Positions 46,905 to 58,359 of a stretch of DNA of 64,000 nucleotides are shown here, one piece after another. Where the stretch lies: assembly GCF_023159225.1 (NCBI RefSeq), contig NC_063162.1, positions 95,126,880-95,190,879 of the forward strand, given 5' to 3'. A model generated the notes under the pieces. It was not told the DNA's origin and did not search any database. It saw only the letters and a program-made list of their open reading frames with translations. Source of the stretch: Perognathus longimembris pacificus (taxonomy: Eukaryota; Chordata; Mammalia; Rodentia; Heteromyidae). Each line of letters begins with the position of its first letter. Position 1 is the first letter of the stretch. Position numbers and translations under genes: made by a program.

Positions 46905-49808
46905 CATTATCTATGAAATGATCTATATATTTATCTGTGTCTATCATCTACATTTAACACATAAACACGTAGAGATAGATACAGGTATATGTTTCATCAG
47001 AATCTATGAAAATGGTTACTTTAAATATCAACAGATTATTGTATGTCAATGATGCCTCAACAAAGCTTTTCAAAATTAGTTCCATATGCCTGTGGAAAAC
47101 AATCAAAAGTTTATAGGGCCCATCACTATTATTTAGTGAATGCAAGAAATAAATATATGAAAATGAGGCAACAATATTAATGAATTTTTACATTTGGTAT
47201 GTACTTGCAACATTTAAGGATCATCAACGAAAAAATGAAAGTGTAAGTACGCGAACTTTTATCTTAGATACTTTTTTGGATTTGTGCTATGATTTTTGGT
47301 TAGTAACTAAGATCATATATTTTAAATTGCATATGACATTTATGTAATACATATATTTATGTAGCCTTTTGAGAATTTAGAAATATTAAAGAACCTAGAA
47401 ATTTAAACTTATAAGAGGTATGTCAAAAACTTTGCATACTCTTATCATTTTGTAACAAAACTTTCCAAACCAGTTCTAAAAGTAAAAATTATTATCATTA
47501 ATATGACTGATCCCATTTTTCCTGTACTATTTGTAATATAGATTTTGTTTTGTTTTAAGTAGCATCTTGACCCCATGTGCAAGCCCAGATTTCCTCCTGC
47601 TCAGTTTCCCTTTCTGAAGCATTGATATTCTAATCACTCCCTTTATCAGAGCTGATATTCAACCACCACATTCAACCTCAATAAGCCTAGGACAAGTAGG
47701 CATAGGCTCAGACAACTGGGCACATTATTTTCCCCCTCTGCAGGAATCCTGACAAACATATAGCTAAAACCATCTTATCATAGCTCCTCTATGTGGCTGC
47801 CGCAGCTCTCTTTTGTTATTACCCTGCCCTTAATTGCAACTCACAGTGTGGACCAGACTCATTAGTAATTATAAGCAACAACAACAAAAAAATTCTGTCT
47901 TTTGTCTATCCTAGATCAATGTAGCATATCCTGCCATCAAAAGAATATTTACATCTTACAAAATAATCAGGGTTGTGACCAGAAAAGTGTGGCAGGATTA
48001 CTGAGTCATGGAAATTTAGGAGACTGCTCTTGGCTTCCCAATTAGTTTGAGATAGATCAAAGACTTGTGCTGTTGCCTTATTGCCTGCTGCTCTGTCTGC
48101 CTGCCCTTTCTATGTCTCTCCAGGTCTTTCAGGTTGTCCTAAACTGACTGTAATGGTAGATTAAACTTTGAAGTGAGAAACAATGCAAGGGGACAATTAC
48201 CTGATTGCAGTAGGTGTAATTGACCTATTGAGCTGTTGTTCTTTCTGAGGTTGGACTTCTGTGTGCTTCTAGCCATTGCTTGTGTTTGGTAGATGCAAGC
48301 ATCCCTCACATCTGTGGAATGAGTTTTATTATTACTCTGTTGAGAATCTTGGCTTCTTGATATGTTTTAAAGAATCCTTATGGAGGATGATAATGACTAA
48401 GTTCTCTGCCCTTTCTTTTTAAATGCCAATGTTGATATGATAGATGTTGTGGCTAGTCATCTTCCTTGCTGTGTGTTTTATTGTTGTTATAAGAGAAATT
48501 TATCTCAGTAGAAACTCATAAATATGGGAAACTCAGAAATATCACTGGAAATTATTAGCTCAGTGTTTAATCTGAATATGGTTTCGGTGGCAAGGGAACA
48601 GTATCTCTATAACTCAATCTAAGTACCTCATCCAAAACCCTCACAAAGTTATGTAATTCTTAAAATAATTCAAGACATCAGCCTGTTTACTTTGGTTTTA
48701 GTAAGTGCTCATGCAGATCAACATGCAACAGAACAGAAAATGGGGCTACTATGCTATGAAAGGAAGATGATGTTATAACTCTCAAGTGAAATCCAGTCAT
48801 GGTGAACAGTAAATCCTTGGAATGAGAGAAATTGGTGGAGACTTTTAAGATTCTTTTCCTACATTTCCTGAACAGTCTGGACTATGAGTTATCAGACAGA
48901 TACATAAATTAAAAACATAACCAGTATAGTATTAGATGGTCAGAAGGGGGAATTTGAAATGTTGGTAACTAAATGAAAAGAAAAATCCTAGATAGAGACA
49001 AACAATTGTCCACAAAACATACAAGTTAGAAATCCAAAATTTGATAAAATAATATCTATAACAATAACATAATAAACAATTTCATTGGAACTTTTGACCC
49101 TAAGATTTGGAGTTTGAATTAACTAAATATTTGCTAAAATACACTAGTTGAGAAAACTTTATCGATTAGATCTTACTGGGTCTCACACTACTTTGTTAAA
49201 TCACAAAATTAATTAAACTACAGATATTCCAAGGGATCCTACTAAATTAAAGCAGGTTATTACACATAATCTTTAAAAAGTAACTAGATAACACATAGAA
49301 AAAAGTTGTCATTCTTTACTTTAGCTTTAGTCTTTTTTATTTTTATTTTTTTACAAATTTTCCAAAGTCATAATATAATATCTATTGCCTCAATTTGGGA
49401 CAACTGGTAATAAACTGATAAAATGTGTAATAAATTGAAATTAAACAAACTATGGGTATTTGAAAATAGGCTTGTCAAAAGATACCTCCTTGCTAAAATA
49501 CTTAAAACAGTCCAATGTAAATTAAAGTAAGGCCTTCAAGGATGAGAATTTATTATGTAAAATTTTATTAATAAAGAGGTGTTTATGGCAGTGGTTTCCC
49601 ACTTAACAGTATCTTTTGCTAGTTCTTAATCCTATAAAACTTACAAATTCAAGAACTGAACTTCAGGGTGGTTTCTAAAAAGTTTAATGTTATACTACCA
49701 TTTATTTAGATCCCCATATTCAGTACCAAATGTGATATTTCTACTCATAAATCAGTAAACTGCAAGTGGGGTTATCTTTTATCAAAAGGCTCTAAATCTG
49801 TCTAGATT
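46905..49808. other. Long unassigned DNA
   Basis: No gene recognised. 47560-48080 is less AT-rich and may hold an old LTR or pseudogene piece, but I could not identify it. Confidence 0.35.
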
Positions 49809-50060
49809 TAAATCAGCTGGCCTGGCAGCTAAATGTGCATGGGGTCATCCAGAGCAGTTGGAACCAGGTGGAACATTGGCTGACAACACCTGAGCATCTC
49901 CTGCCTCCTCATGGTTATGGTCGTCTGTTTAACTCCTCATGGCCCTGTGCTTCTAGTATCTGTGCAAAGTACCTTGGGGCCCTTGATCAATGTTCGGCCA
50001 CTGTAGACACTGTTGACCTGGATGCAGGAGAGCTCAGCCCTACATGTCTAGTCTTTGAAC
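49809..50060. other. Unidentified GC-balanced segment next to an L1 end
   Basis: An open frame of 93 codons (49835-50116, +) runs through it into the L1 3' UTR. No domain or family recognised, and composition differs from both flanks. It could be part of an uncharacterised repeat, a retrocopy fragment, or 5' sequence carried with the L1. Confidence 0.3.
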
Positions 50061-50295
50061 AGGTAAAAGATGAGCAGGGCAGAAAAGGTAGAATAAAGGA
50101 CAAACATATACAATAGTTGCACTCACTAGATACTATGTGAAAAATGAATTGTACATCTTGTGCATGGGGACAGAAGGAAAAAAGTGGGAGAGAGCAAGCG
50201 AAGGGGAGACATAGCCCAAAAAGAATTGTACTCATTACCTGACTCATGTAACTGTTACCCCCCTGTATTAACTCTACAATAATAATAAAATATAC
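50060..50295 (+). mobile_element. L1: LINE-1 3' UTR fragment (older type)
   Basis: Matches the 3' UTR of the L1 at 4.8-6.05 kb: 'gcactcactagatactatg', 'tgaattgtacatcttg', 'attgtactcattacctgac', 'tcatgtaactgttaccccc', 'ctctacaataataa'. Only the end remains. Confidence 0.75.
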
Positions 50296-50554
50296 AGAAT
50301 AAATAAATTCATTATTATATCTACAGATAACAAAAAGTAAAATAAAAATAAAATATAGCTCAAGGGAAAATAAACAAACACATGTGTGAAGAAGTACTTA
50401 CTGTGACTTTGAGTGTTGTGAAGCCTTATTTAAAGGCCACCTTCTGAGTCACCAACATGATTCCCATTGGTGAAAGGTTTTTCACTTGTACAGTTAGCAG
50501 CTGTAATAAAAATTAGATACAAGACATAATTGGAAGAAATGTTTGTTTTTCTTT

Positions 50555-50795
50555 TTCTCCAGTGCTGAGGCTTAAACTCAGATCCTAAACATTCTCCTGA
50601 ACTATTTTGCTCAGTGTTAATACTCTATCACTTGCACTACAGCTCTACTTCTGGCTTTTTTGGTGGCAAATTGGAGACATGTGTCTCATAAGATTTTCTG
50701 CCCTGTCTGGTTTTGAATCCCATTCCTCAGATCTCAGCCTCCTGGGTAGCTAGGATTACAGACAGGGGTGAGCCACTGGTGTTGAGCATGGAAAA
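50555..50795 (-). mobile_element. Composite SINE
   Basis: Reverse-strand copy: right half 'ctacttctggcttttttggt', middle 'caaattggagacatgtgtct', left half 'gatctcagcctcctgggtag' and 'ctaggattacagacagg'. Confidence 0.75.
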
Positions 50796-50854
50796 AATCT
50801 TTTGCATGTAAATAAGAAAATCAACAAAAACAATATGTATATGATCATTTTTGC

Positions 50855-51080
50855 CCTTGTGTCAATCATAGGTCTTAAACTCATAGGTCTTAAACTGTCC
50901 CTGAGATTTTGTGCTTAAGTTTAGTGCTCACCACTTAACCAAAGATCCAGTTCTGGCTTTTTGAATCTTAATTGGAGATATAGGCTCATTTGGTTTTCTT
51001 GTACTAGCTTGCTTCAAACCACTATACTCAGAACTTAGCCTCTTTAGGATTGCAGATGTGAGCCACCAGGTATCTAGCTA
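50855..51080 (-). mobile_element. Composite SINE, with a 19-base internal repeat at its start
   Basis: Reverse copy: 'ttctggctttttgaatctta', 'attggagatataggctcatt', 'cttagcctctttaggattg', 'cagatgtgagccaccagg'. The phrase 'cataggtcttaaact' occurs twice at 50868-50900. Confidence 0.7.
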
Positions 51081-51167
51081 TGCATATGGTTTTGAAAAGA
51101 AAAAACTACAGTTTTAAAAACAGCAAGTGAGAATCCACCAATGCCAGCATTAAAATGACTCAAGAAG

Positions 51168-51408
51168 AGCCGGTTGTCATTGGCTCATGTCTGTAACCTT
51201 AATTTCTCAGGAGGCTGAAATCTGAGGAGTGTGGCTTGAAAGAATCCTGGGCCAGAAAGTTCTTGAAACTCTTTTCTTGAATTAACTACCAAAGACAGAA
51301 ATGGCACTGTGGCTCAAAGGGCTAGATAACTAGACTTTAATTCAAAAGCTCAGAGATCATACCCAGACCCTAAATTCAGGCCCAACACTGGCACAAGCAA
51401 AAAAATTT
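51168..51408 (+). mobile_element. Composite SINE
   Basis: Plus copy: 'catgtctgtaaccttaat', 'tctcaggaggctgaaatctg', 'gggccagaaagttcttgaa', 'cagaaatggcactgtggctc', short A-rich end. Third SINE of this family within 0.9 kb. Confidence 0.75.
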
Positions 51409-51894
51409 CCATAAAGAATCTGTAATATTTGCTTCACTCACCAAGCAGAAAGGATGTATGAAAGTCTCAAGGACAATATGACAATGACAAGAGCAATGGC
51501 AAGAGAGACCCTTGGTTGGCCAAAATAAAGAACAAATTTCTAAAAAACCAGGAAATTTTCATAAAAGAAAATATAATGAAATATGTTAGAAAATATTCAA
51601 AAGCAAAGTTACCTCAAACAATACATAGAATCTCACTCTCAGAGGGACATGTGCGTCCTTATTTTTAAAAAGACTACAAGAATATACACAATTGTGTTTA
51701 ATCTCCAGAGCCATATTCCTTTTCATGAGAGTGAGACCCCATATTTGTGATCAGAACAGCTGGGTCAAAATCTTGGTGATGTATTAGCCTTACAGGCATG
51801 CTGTTATGCAAGGAAGAAGTGAAGGTCAAATAATACCATCTACCGAGAGATAGTGCTTCATCTCTCATCAGAGTGGATTGATCAGCTCTTGTGA

Positions 51895-52280
51895 TGTGAC
51901 CCTATAAAATTATGATTATTGAAACGAACTCCATGAAAATAAAACAAGAGGGTGGTTTTATTTTTAATTGTATTTGTTTTGGTTGCCCCACCCCCCTTTG
52001 GCTTATTCCCTTTTGTCACTATATTTTATTTCTGTACCCATTGTCTTGCATATAAGTCTATCTGATTTGGAGAGGGGAAGGGGAATCTCAGAAACAGTGG
52101 GACAAAGTGTGAACCAATTCAGCGGTGATATACACTAGACACTAGGTTGGAAATGAACTATATAACTTGGGGGGATAGGGAAGATGGAAGGAAAAAACAA
52201 GGTAGTGTTCAAAAGGAAAAGTACTCGTTACTTGACATATGCAACTGTAGCCCCTCTGTATATCACCTTTACAATAGCAT
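51895..52280 (+). mobile_element. L1: LINE-1 3' UTR fragment (older type)
   Basis: Parallels 5640-6054 closely: 'aacaagagggtggtttta', 'attcccttttgtcactata', 'gatttggagaggggaaggg', 'tacactagacactaggttgg', 'gtactcgttacttgac', 'catatgcaactgtagcccc', 'atcacctttacaatagc'. Confidence 0.82.
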
Positions 52281-52445
52281 TTTAACGAAAGAAAAACATG
52301 AATGAAGTTAATCTTTGCTGAAAGTCATTAAACTTTACTGATTTAAACAATCACAGTGTTTAGCCTCAGCTAAATATCAGGTGTTTTGTTTAAAATAATG
52401 AGCTCAGTTATTTTCCCAAAGTGTGTGTGTGTATATATATATATA

Positions 52446-53848
52446 ATTTTTATTGTCAAACTGATGTACAGAGAGGTTACAGTTTCATACGTTAGGCATT
52501 GGATACATTTCTTGTACTGTTTGTTACCTTCTCCCTCATTTCCCCCTCCACCTCCTCCTTTCCCTTCCCCCCACCCATGAGTTGTTCAGTTCATTTACAT
52601 CAAACAGTTTTTCAAGTATTGCTTTTGTAGTCGTTTGTCTTTTTTACCCTGTGTCTCTCGATTTTGGTATTCCCTTTCAGTTTCCTAGTTCTAATACCAG
52701 CATACAGGGTTTCCAATGTACTCAGAAAAGATACAGAGATAGTGCAGGTACGCCACAGGAAGGGGATAAAAGAAGATCATCAATAATAGAAGCTATGGTT
52801 ACACCTAGCACGTTGAAAGTAGTTACAACAGTGATATAACAATCTTTCCATAACATGGAGTTCATTTAACTTAGCATCATCTTATGTGTTCATAAGGGTA
52901 TAGCTATTGGGCTCTTGTGAGGCTCTGCTGTGACTTGCCTGAGGGAGACCACAGAGTCCATGTTTCTTTGAGTCTGGCTTACTTCACTTAGTATAATTTT
53001 TTCCAAGTCCTTCTATTTCCTTACCAATGGGGAAATGTCATTCTTTCTGATAGAGGCATAAAATTCCATTGTGTATAGGTAGCACATTTTCCTGATCCAT
53101 CCATCTACTGAGGGGCATCTGGGTTGGTTTCAATTTCTAGCTATGACAAATAGCGCTGTGATGAACATTGTTGTGCTGGTGGCTTTAGCGTGTTCTTGTT
53201 TGTGCTACTTTGGATATATGCCCAAAAGTGGGGCTGCTGGGTCATAGGGGAGCTTTATGTTTAAAACACTAAAGGAAGAAATAGGAGAAACATTTGGGCT
53301 CTTTGGCACAGGTCGGAACTTCCTTAACAAAGACCCAGAAATGCTACAAATCAAAGAAAGGTTGGACAAATGGGACTGCATCAAACTGCAGCGCTTCTGC
53401 AGGGCAAAGGACATAGCTCACAAGATAAACAGAAATCCCACAGATTGGGAAAAGATATTTACCGGCCATACAATGGACAAAGGCCTCATATCTAAAATAT
53501 ATGCAGAACTAAAAAATTACATTCCTCCAAAACAAAACCTCAAAGAACCAATAGCCCCCTCAACAAGTGGGCTAGAGACTTAAAAAGAGACTTCTCTGAT
53601 GAGGAAATGAGAATGGCCAAGAGACATAGGAAAAAGTGCTCTACATCACTGGCAATATAAGAAATGCAAATCAAAACAACATTGAGGTTCCATCTCATCC
53701 CAGTAAGAATGTCCTATATCAAGAAAACTAACAATAAGAAATGTTGGAGGGGATGTGGCCAAAAGGGAACCCTACTTCATTGTTGGTGGGAATGTAAACT
53801 GGTTCAGCCACTCTGGCAAGCGGTATGGAGATTCCTCAGAAGGCCAAA
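52446..53848 (-). mobile_element. L1: LINE-1, 5'-inverted (type-1 3' UTR)
   Basis: Minus-strand 3' UTR and ORF2 end from 52446 to about 53262, then the directly preceding ORF2 segment in plus orientation from about 53263 to 53848. The plus part encodes 'KDPEMLQIKERLDKWDCIKL' and '[12 protein letters not shown]'-type text in two frames, with a stop after 'SGLET' at 53583. It ends 'cctcagaaggccaaa', and the minus part resumes with 'cataaagctcccctatg', which follows it in L1. That is a clean 5' inversion. The left end abuts a (GT)n(TA)n tract at 52425-52445. Confidence 0.9.
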
Positions 53849-54815
53849 GTATATTTTTATTTGCTAGGTTCTTTTGGTTTTTTTTGGTTTAATGAGAAAT
53901 GGTGAGCACTGGGGTTACTGTCTTCAGAAATTTCCTATAGAGGTTCTGGCCACTTCTGATCATGCCTACCAGAGAGGACATCAGTTGCCCATTGGCTTCA
54001 AATTCAAGAGCTGATTTTTTTTTTTTGCTCTGTCCTATATGCTCTTAGAGAAGAAAAAAAAAAAAAAAGATCACATACTTGACTCTCTTAAAAACAAATG
54101 CCTTCACGGACCTGACCCTTTTTCCAATTGCCAACTAATATTGAGTCATTGTATCATAATGCCATGTACCACAATTTTAGCACTACTATTAAAGACCTCT
54201 TGATAAAGATGGGCCCTGTGTCACATTTCATCTTGAAGAAGAGCTGGCTGTCACTATCTTCAGTCCCTGGACAGACACCATACAGATAGATACACTCACA
54301 TTTTTTTCCCATTCTTCTTAGGAATAGCTGTGTGAGCTGTGGTGGGAGTTCACAGGCTTTACAGGTGACATTGATAATCCTAGGTGGTGATACTCATTGG
54401 AATTCTGTTGATGTCCACCCCTTTATCCTGTACCTGATAAACAATAGGATCAGCACATTGACCAAACTTCGGACAAACATCTCAGCACTATTTTCTTGGT
54501 CAGCATAACACCATATCTGCAGTTTTACATATGCTTTGGCTTTTTCCTAAGGCATATTACCACTAAATAAAAAATTCTAGAAATCTCTTGCCTCAATCTG
54601 GACTATAAACCAGTCACAAATCTATTTCATTAAGGCCACAATATAAGGTTGCATGAGGATATGCATATTCTTTTTGATGATCCAGACTTTAGTGATTTAA
54701 CCACACATCTGACATAGTTCTAGAGTCTTGGGGAAAAAAGAACATTTACTGTAAATTTCATTTTACTTATATGTCCCAGATAGCTGGTTTTATAGAGAAA
54801 CCTAATGAGCTCCTT
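53849..54815 (-). other. Unidentified segment, possible old retrocopy
   Basis: Between 54031 and 54740 the sequence is less AT-rich than its surroundings and, read on minus, contains short open stretches broken by stops. It has a T-run at 54018-54030 that would be a poly(A) tail for a minus-strand retrocopy, and an A-run at 54055-54069. I do not recognise the source gene, so retrocopy status is only a guess. Confidence 0.25.
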
Positions 54816-55057
54816 AAAGAACTCATTTAAGGGGGCTGGGGATATGGGCTAGTGGCAAGAGTGCTTGCCTCCTATACATGAGGCCCTGGGTTCAATTTCC
54901 CAGCACCACATATACAGAAAACGGCCAGAAGTGGCGCTGTGGCTCAAGTGGCAGAATGCTAGCCTTGAGCAAAAAGAAGCCAGGGACAGTGCTCAGGCCC
55001 TGAGTCCAAGCCCCAGGACTGGCAAAAAAAAAAAAAAAAAAAAAGAACTCATTTAAG
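54816..55057 (+). mobile_element. ID-like dimeric SINE with 16-bp target duplications
   Basis: Body 54832-55041, near consensus, with an A-run of about 20. The perfect duplication 'aaagaactcatttaag' lies at 54816-54831 and 55042-55057. One of the youngest insertions here. Confidence 0.95.
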
Positions 55058-56150
55058 TTATAAAATAACATTTAATTTCCTTTGTGGTATCTCTATTGGA
55101 ACAAACATTTAATATCCCTTAACTAGCTGACTCATCATACAACTTTATAAAAACTTTTCTGTAGCCTTTTCTATATAGCCAAGGAGACAGAAAGAAACCT
55201 GAGTACGTGACCTGGATCTTTGGCATCTCTCAAGGGATCGAAGATAGTAATAGCCATCTCTTTTTCTCAAATCAAACATGGCAGAGATCTCATTCTCTGT
55301 AAAGAGTACAAAGATTCATTATGTTTGAACTTTTAATAATATTTCTTCCTATCTTAATATCTTTTCTACCTCCCTCCCTTAAAAGTGTTGGGACAGGTCT
55401 AATTTGAGGATGCTAGGACCTGCTAATCTTAAATTACCTACTTCTATTTTCACATAGGAAAATTGAATGATATGACTGCACTTACAGTAAATTGAGGGGA
55501 TGCGTAGGACTGGCAGGGATGTGTGTGACTGGAAACATTGAACAAGATGCATGTATTACACACTGAAAAGTTTAATTGAAACTTCTTTGTATAACTATTT
55601 AAACATAATACAAAAATTCCAGAGGCTAAAAATTATAGATTACTCCATAAGCCATGGCCCCCACCCAAGTGATGTGAGAACCATGGGAGTCCAAACTTCC
55701 AACACCCCAAACCTTCTTCAATATTTAGGTAAAAAGAAGTTGAAAATGACTGTAGGTTCTGATTCTCTGAAGAAAATTAAAATTATTTTTGCAGGGTCAT
55801 TACTATAGACAATGGAGTACACTACCAAGGGAAATTAGAAAAGTCTACTTAATAATTAAAAGTAACTTCAGAAAAAATAGGGAATCAACTGTCAGTGCAA
55901 GTACTCACCATTCTGTTGACTATTGATCTCATTACTATTTGTTCAGACGCTTCCATAAGCAAATGCTGAAAATCTCCATGACATATTCCAGGGAGTTTGG
56001 CTGGTTTAATAAACTATAGCTAGAATATGGAGTTGTAAGTCTAGCAAGTGTGAAAAAAGGAACAGTTAGCTAAATTGTTGGGCCGGTCTATAGGCCAATG
56101 GTAACACTCCGAACTCAGCCACAGTATTTGTCTTGCAGTGCCATATTTTC
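55058..56150. other. Unassigned DNA
   Basis: No gene or named repeat recognised. The 85-codon frame at 55551-55808 (+) has no domain signature. Confidence 0.4.
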
Positions 56151-56154
56151 AATA

Positions 56155-56332
56155 GACATCCTAGCTACCTAAAAGACTGAGACATGAAGAATCTGTGTTC
56201 GAAGCCAATGGGGGGGGGAGAAATGTCAGAGAGATTTAATCTCCAATTAGTCCACCAAAGGCTGGAGTAGCCGCCTGGTGCAAATTGTAGAAGGACAGCT
56301 ATGAGATAGTAAGCCATGCAAGTGCCAACAAA
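56155..56332 (+). mobile_element. Composite SINE whose tail became a purine array
   Basis: Contains 'ctagctacctaaaagactga', 'gtgttcgaagccaatggg', 'ttaatctccaattagtccac', in the order of the composite family. It is directly followed by the GGGAA-type array, as if the A-rich tail had expanded. Confidence 0.6.
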
Positions 56333-56645
56333 GAAGGGAAGGAAAGGGAAGGGAAGGGAAGGGAGAAGGGAAGGGAGAAGGAAAGGGAGAAGGGAAGGGA
56401 GAAGGGAAGGGAGAAGGGGAGGGGAGGGGAGGGGAGGGGAGGGGAGGGGAGGGAAAGGAAGGGAAGGGAAGGGAAGGGAAGGGGAGGGGAGGGAAGGGGA
56501 GGGGAGGGAAAGGGAGGGGAGGGAAGGGAAGGGAAGGGAACAAGAAAGAGAGGAAGGAGGGAGAATGGGAGGGAGGGAAGACAAAGATGGAAGGAAAAAA
56601 ATAGAAATGAAAGAAAGGGAAAGAAAGAGAAAGAAAGAAAGAAAA
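56333..56645 (+). repeat. Polypurine (GGGAA/GGGGA/GAAA)n array
   Basis: About 310 bases of almost uninterrupted purines on plus, changing from GGGAA-type through GGGGA-type units to GGAA and finally AAAG. Long frames over it, up to 180 codons, are low-complexity translations and not genes. Such mirror-symmetric purine tracts can form triplex DNA (established property). Confidence 0.97.
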
Positions 56646-57260
56646 TGTGCACCTTTATTTAAGTATATGATTTGAAATTTAATAGCAGAATTTCCCTTAT
56701 CACCCATCTAGACAAAACTAAGGGCTGTTGGAAGCTTTCCAATTGAGCCACCCTGAATAAAGGCTTTGATTGTGCCAGTTGGGTTCTGTACCAAACTGTG
56801 CCATTCAGATTCTGGACATTAGTCCAATTATAGCAATATCAAAACAACATTAAGTTACAAAATAACATTTTGTGTTTGAAAATGCCAATAGCTGTTCTAT
56901 TAGCAGGGATCCCACAAAGCCATAACACTGAAGATATTTACAAGTTGAGTTTCCTGGCCCAACTTAAATTCCACAAGATAATTGATCTCACTGTAATGCC
57001 TATAAAGAAAACTCACTTCAGTTCAACAGTTATCTGAAAGGAAACCCAGTCGCATATCCAATGCCACATCACACTGGCTCAGGCACTCATCCTTGGAAAT
57101 GATAGTAAGACAGACTTCACAGTTTCTGTCTCTATAACAGAGAAAGCATCACCTCAGACACTGAGATTACCATCTCAGCAGCACCCAATTTGCTAACTCT
57201 CCTAAGATACTTTCAAGTTAAACATTGGGCCTTAGTAACTAGTTTTCCTTTGCGTGTATG
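56646..57260. other. Unassigned DNA
   Basis: Nothing recognised. Composition is moderate. Confidence 0.4.
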
Positions 57261-57261
57261 T

Positions 57262-57512
57262 GTTTGGGGGAGGGGGGATGACCAGCATAGCAGTCCTGGA
57301 GCTAGAACTCAGAGCCTGGACACTGTTCTTGAGCTTCATTTGCTCATGTCTAGCACTCTACCTGGAGCTGTTCAGCTCTGGCTTTGTCAGTAGTAGTGTA
57401 TTGAGATAAGCGTCTCACTGACTTTCTGCCCTGGTTGTCTTCTAACTGCCAACCACGAATCAGTTCTGAGCAGCTAGGATTAAAGGCATGAGCCACCAGC
57501 ACCTAGTACTCA
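57262..57512 (-). mobile_element. Composite SINE
   Basis: Reverse copy: 'cctggagctagaactcagag', 'gctcatgtctagcactctac', 'cagctctggctttgtcag', 'gagcagctaggattaaagg', 'catgagccaccagcacctag'. Confidence 0.75.
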
Positions 57513-57513
57513 T

Positions 57514-57562
57514 TCCTCCTCCCCCTCCTCCCCCTCCTCCCTCTCCTCCTCCTCCTCCCCAC
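57514..57562 (+). repeat. (CTCCTCC)n pyrimidine microsatellite
   Basis: CCTCCTCCC-type units at the 5' edge of the reversed SINE. Confidence 0.9.
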
Positions 57563-58310
57563 TCCTGGCCTTTCCCATGTATGTTATACCGAGGAAACGA
57601 AGCCACGGCTTCATGCATGCTACTCAAGAACAAACTCCTTTTTCATATTGAAGATCATTTTACATTTTGGAAGCTCCTTGTTAACTTATGATCTTGGTAG
57701 AATAATAAGAGTAATCATGCTTAAAAGGAAATCATATAAAGGTTACTGGTCTGCTAATCTATAAATGAATGTACCTTATAACCTTCTAAGATTCCACCAA
57801 AGACTTAAACATTCACTCCCAGATATTTCCCATCCTCCTCAGTTTGACAACATAACATCATGCTCTGTTTTTCTACTTTGGCAATTTCAAATATTCCTCG
57901 CTATTGGTTACAAAAATTATTAATCTTTATAAAATCTATAAAGATTAACTTATCACTTTATATTCTCCTGAAACAAGATGGTTGCATGGATAACCTTGAC
58001 TGAAAGAATACTCCAAGATATTATCACAGAAAAACTATATAACTTATTATTTAAGCACAGCTGGAAACACCAACATATTGTTCTTCAGACTGTTGTTCTG
58101 TATTAATGACACTTATGGTTACAGGCTGGCCTGCAAGGATATTTTATGCTGCTCAGTGTCTGTACATTTTCAGCTCTTGTAATAAAATGCTTTCATTTAC
58201 TTTTAAAGGTGGCTATGGACGCTGCTCTCTAAAAGTCTTCTACTCTTTCAGATACTATTTGAATATTCCAAATCATTGGACACAAAACTGATTTCAAGAC
58301 CATAAATGGT

Positions 58311-58313
<3 letters not shown>
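57563..58313. other. Unassigned DNA
   Basis: Nothing recognised. Confidence 0.4.

Positions 58314-58359
<46 letters not shown>
58314..58359 (+). repeat. (GT)n microsatellite, about 23 units
   Basis: An uninterrupted GT/TG run. Confidence 0.97.

Noticed and set aside
54018..54070. Poly(T) and poly(A) runs as proof of a retrocopy
   Set aside because: Two opposite homopolymers 25 bases apart are ambiguous and no parent gene is recognised, so only a low-confidence note was kept.
56165..56707. The longest open frames in the window (up to 180 codons, both strands)
   Set aside because: They are translations of the polypurine/polypyrimidine array (Ser/Leu/Pro or Gly/Arg/Glu runs) with no domain and no gene context.
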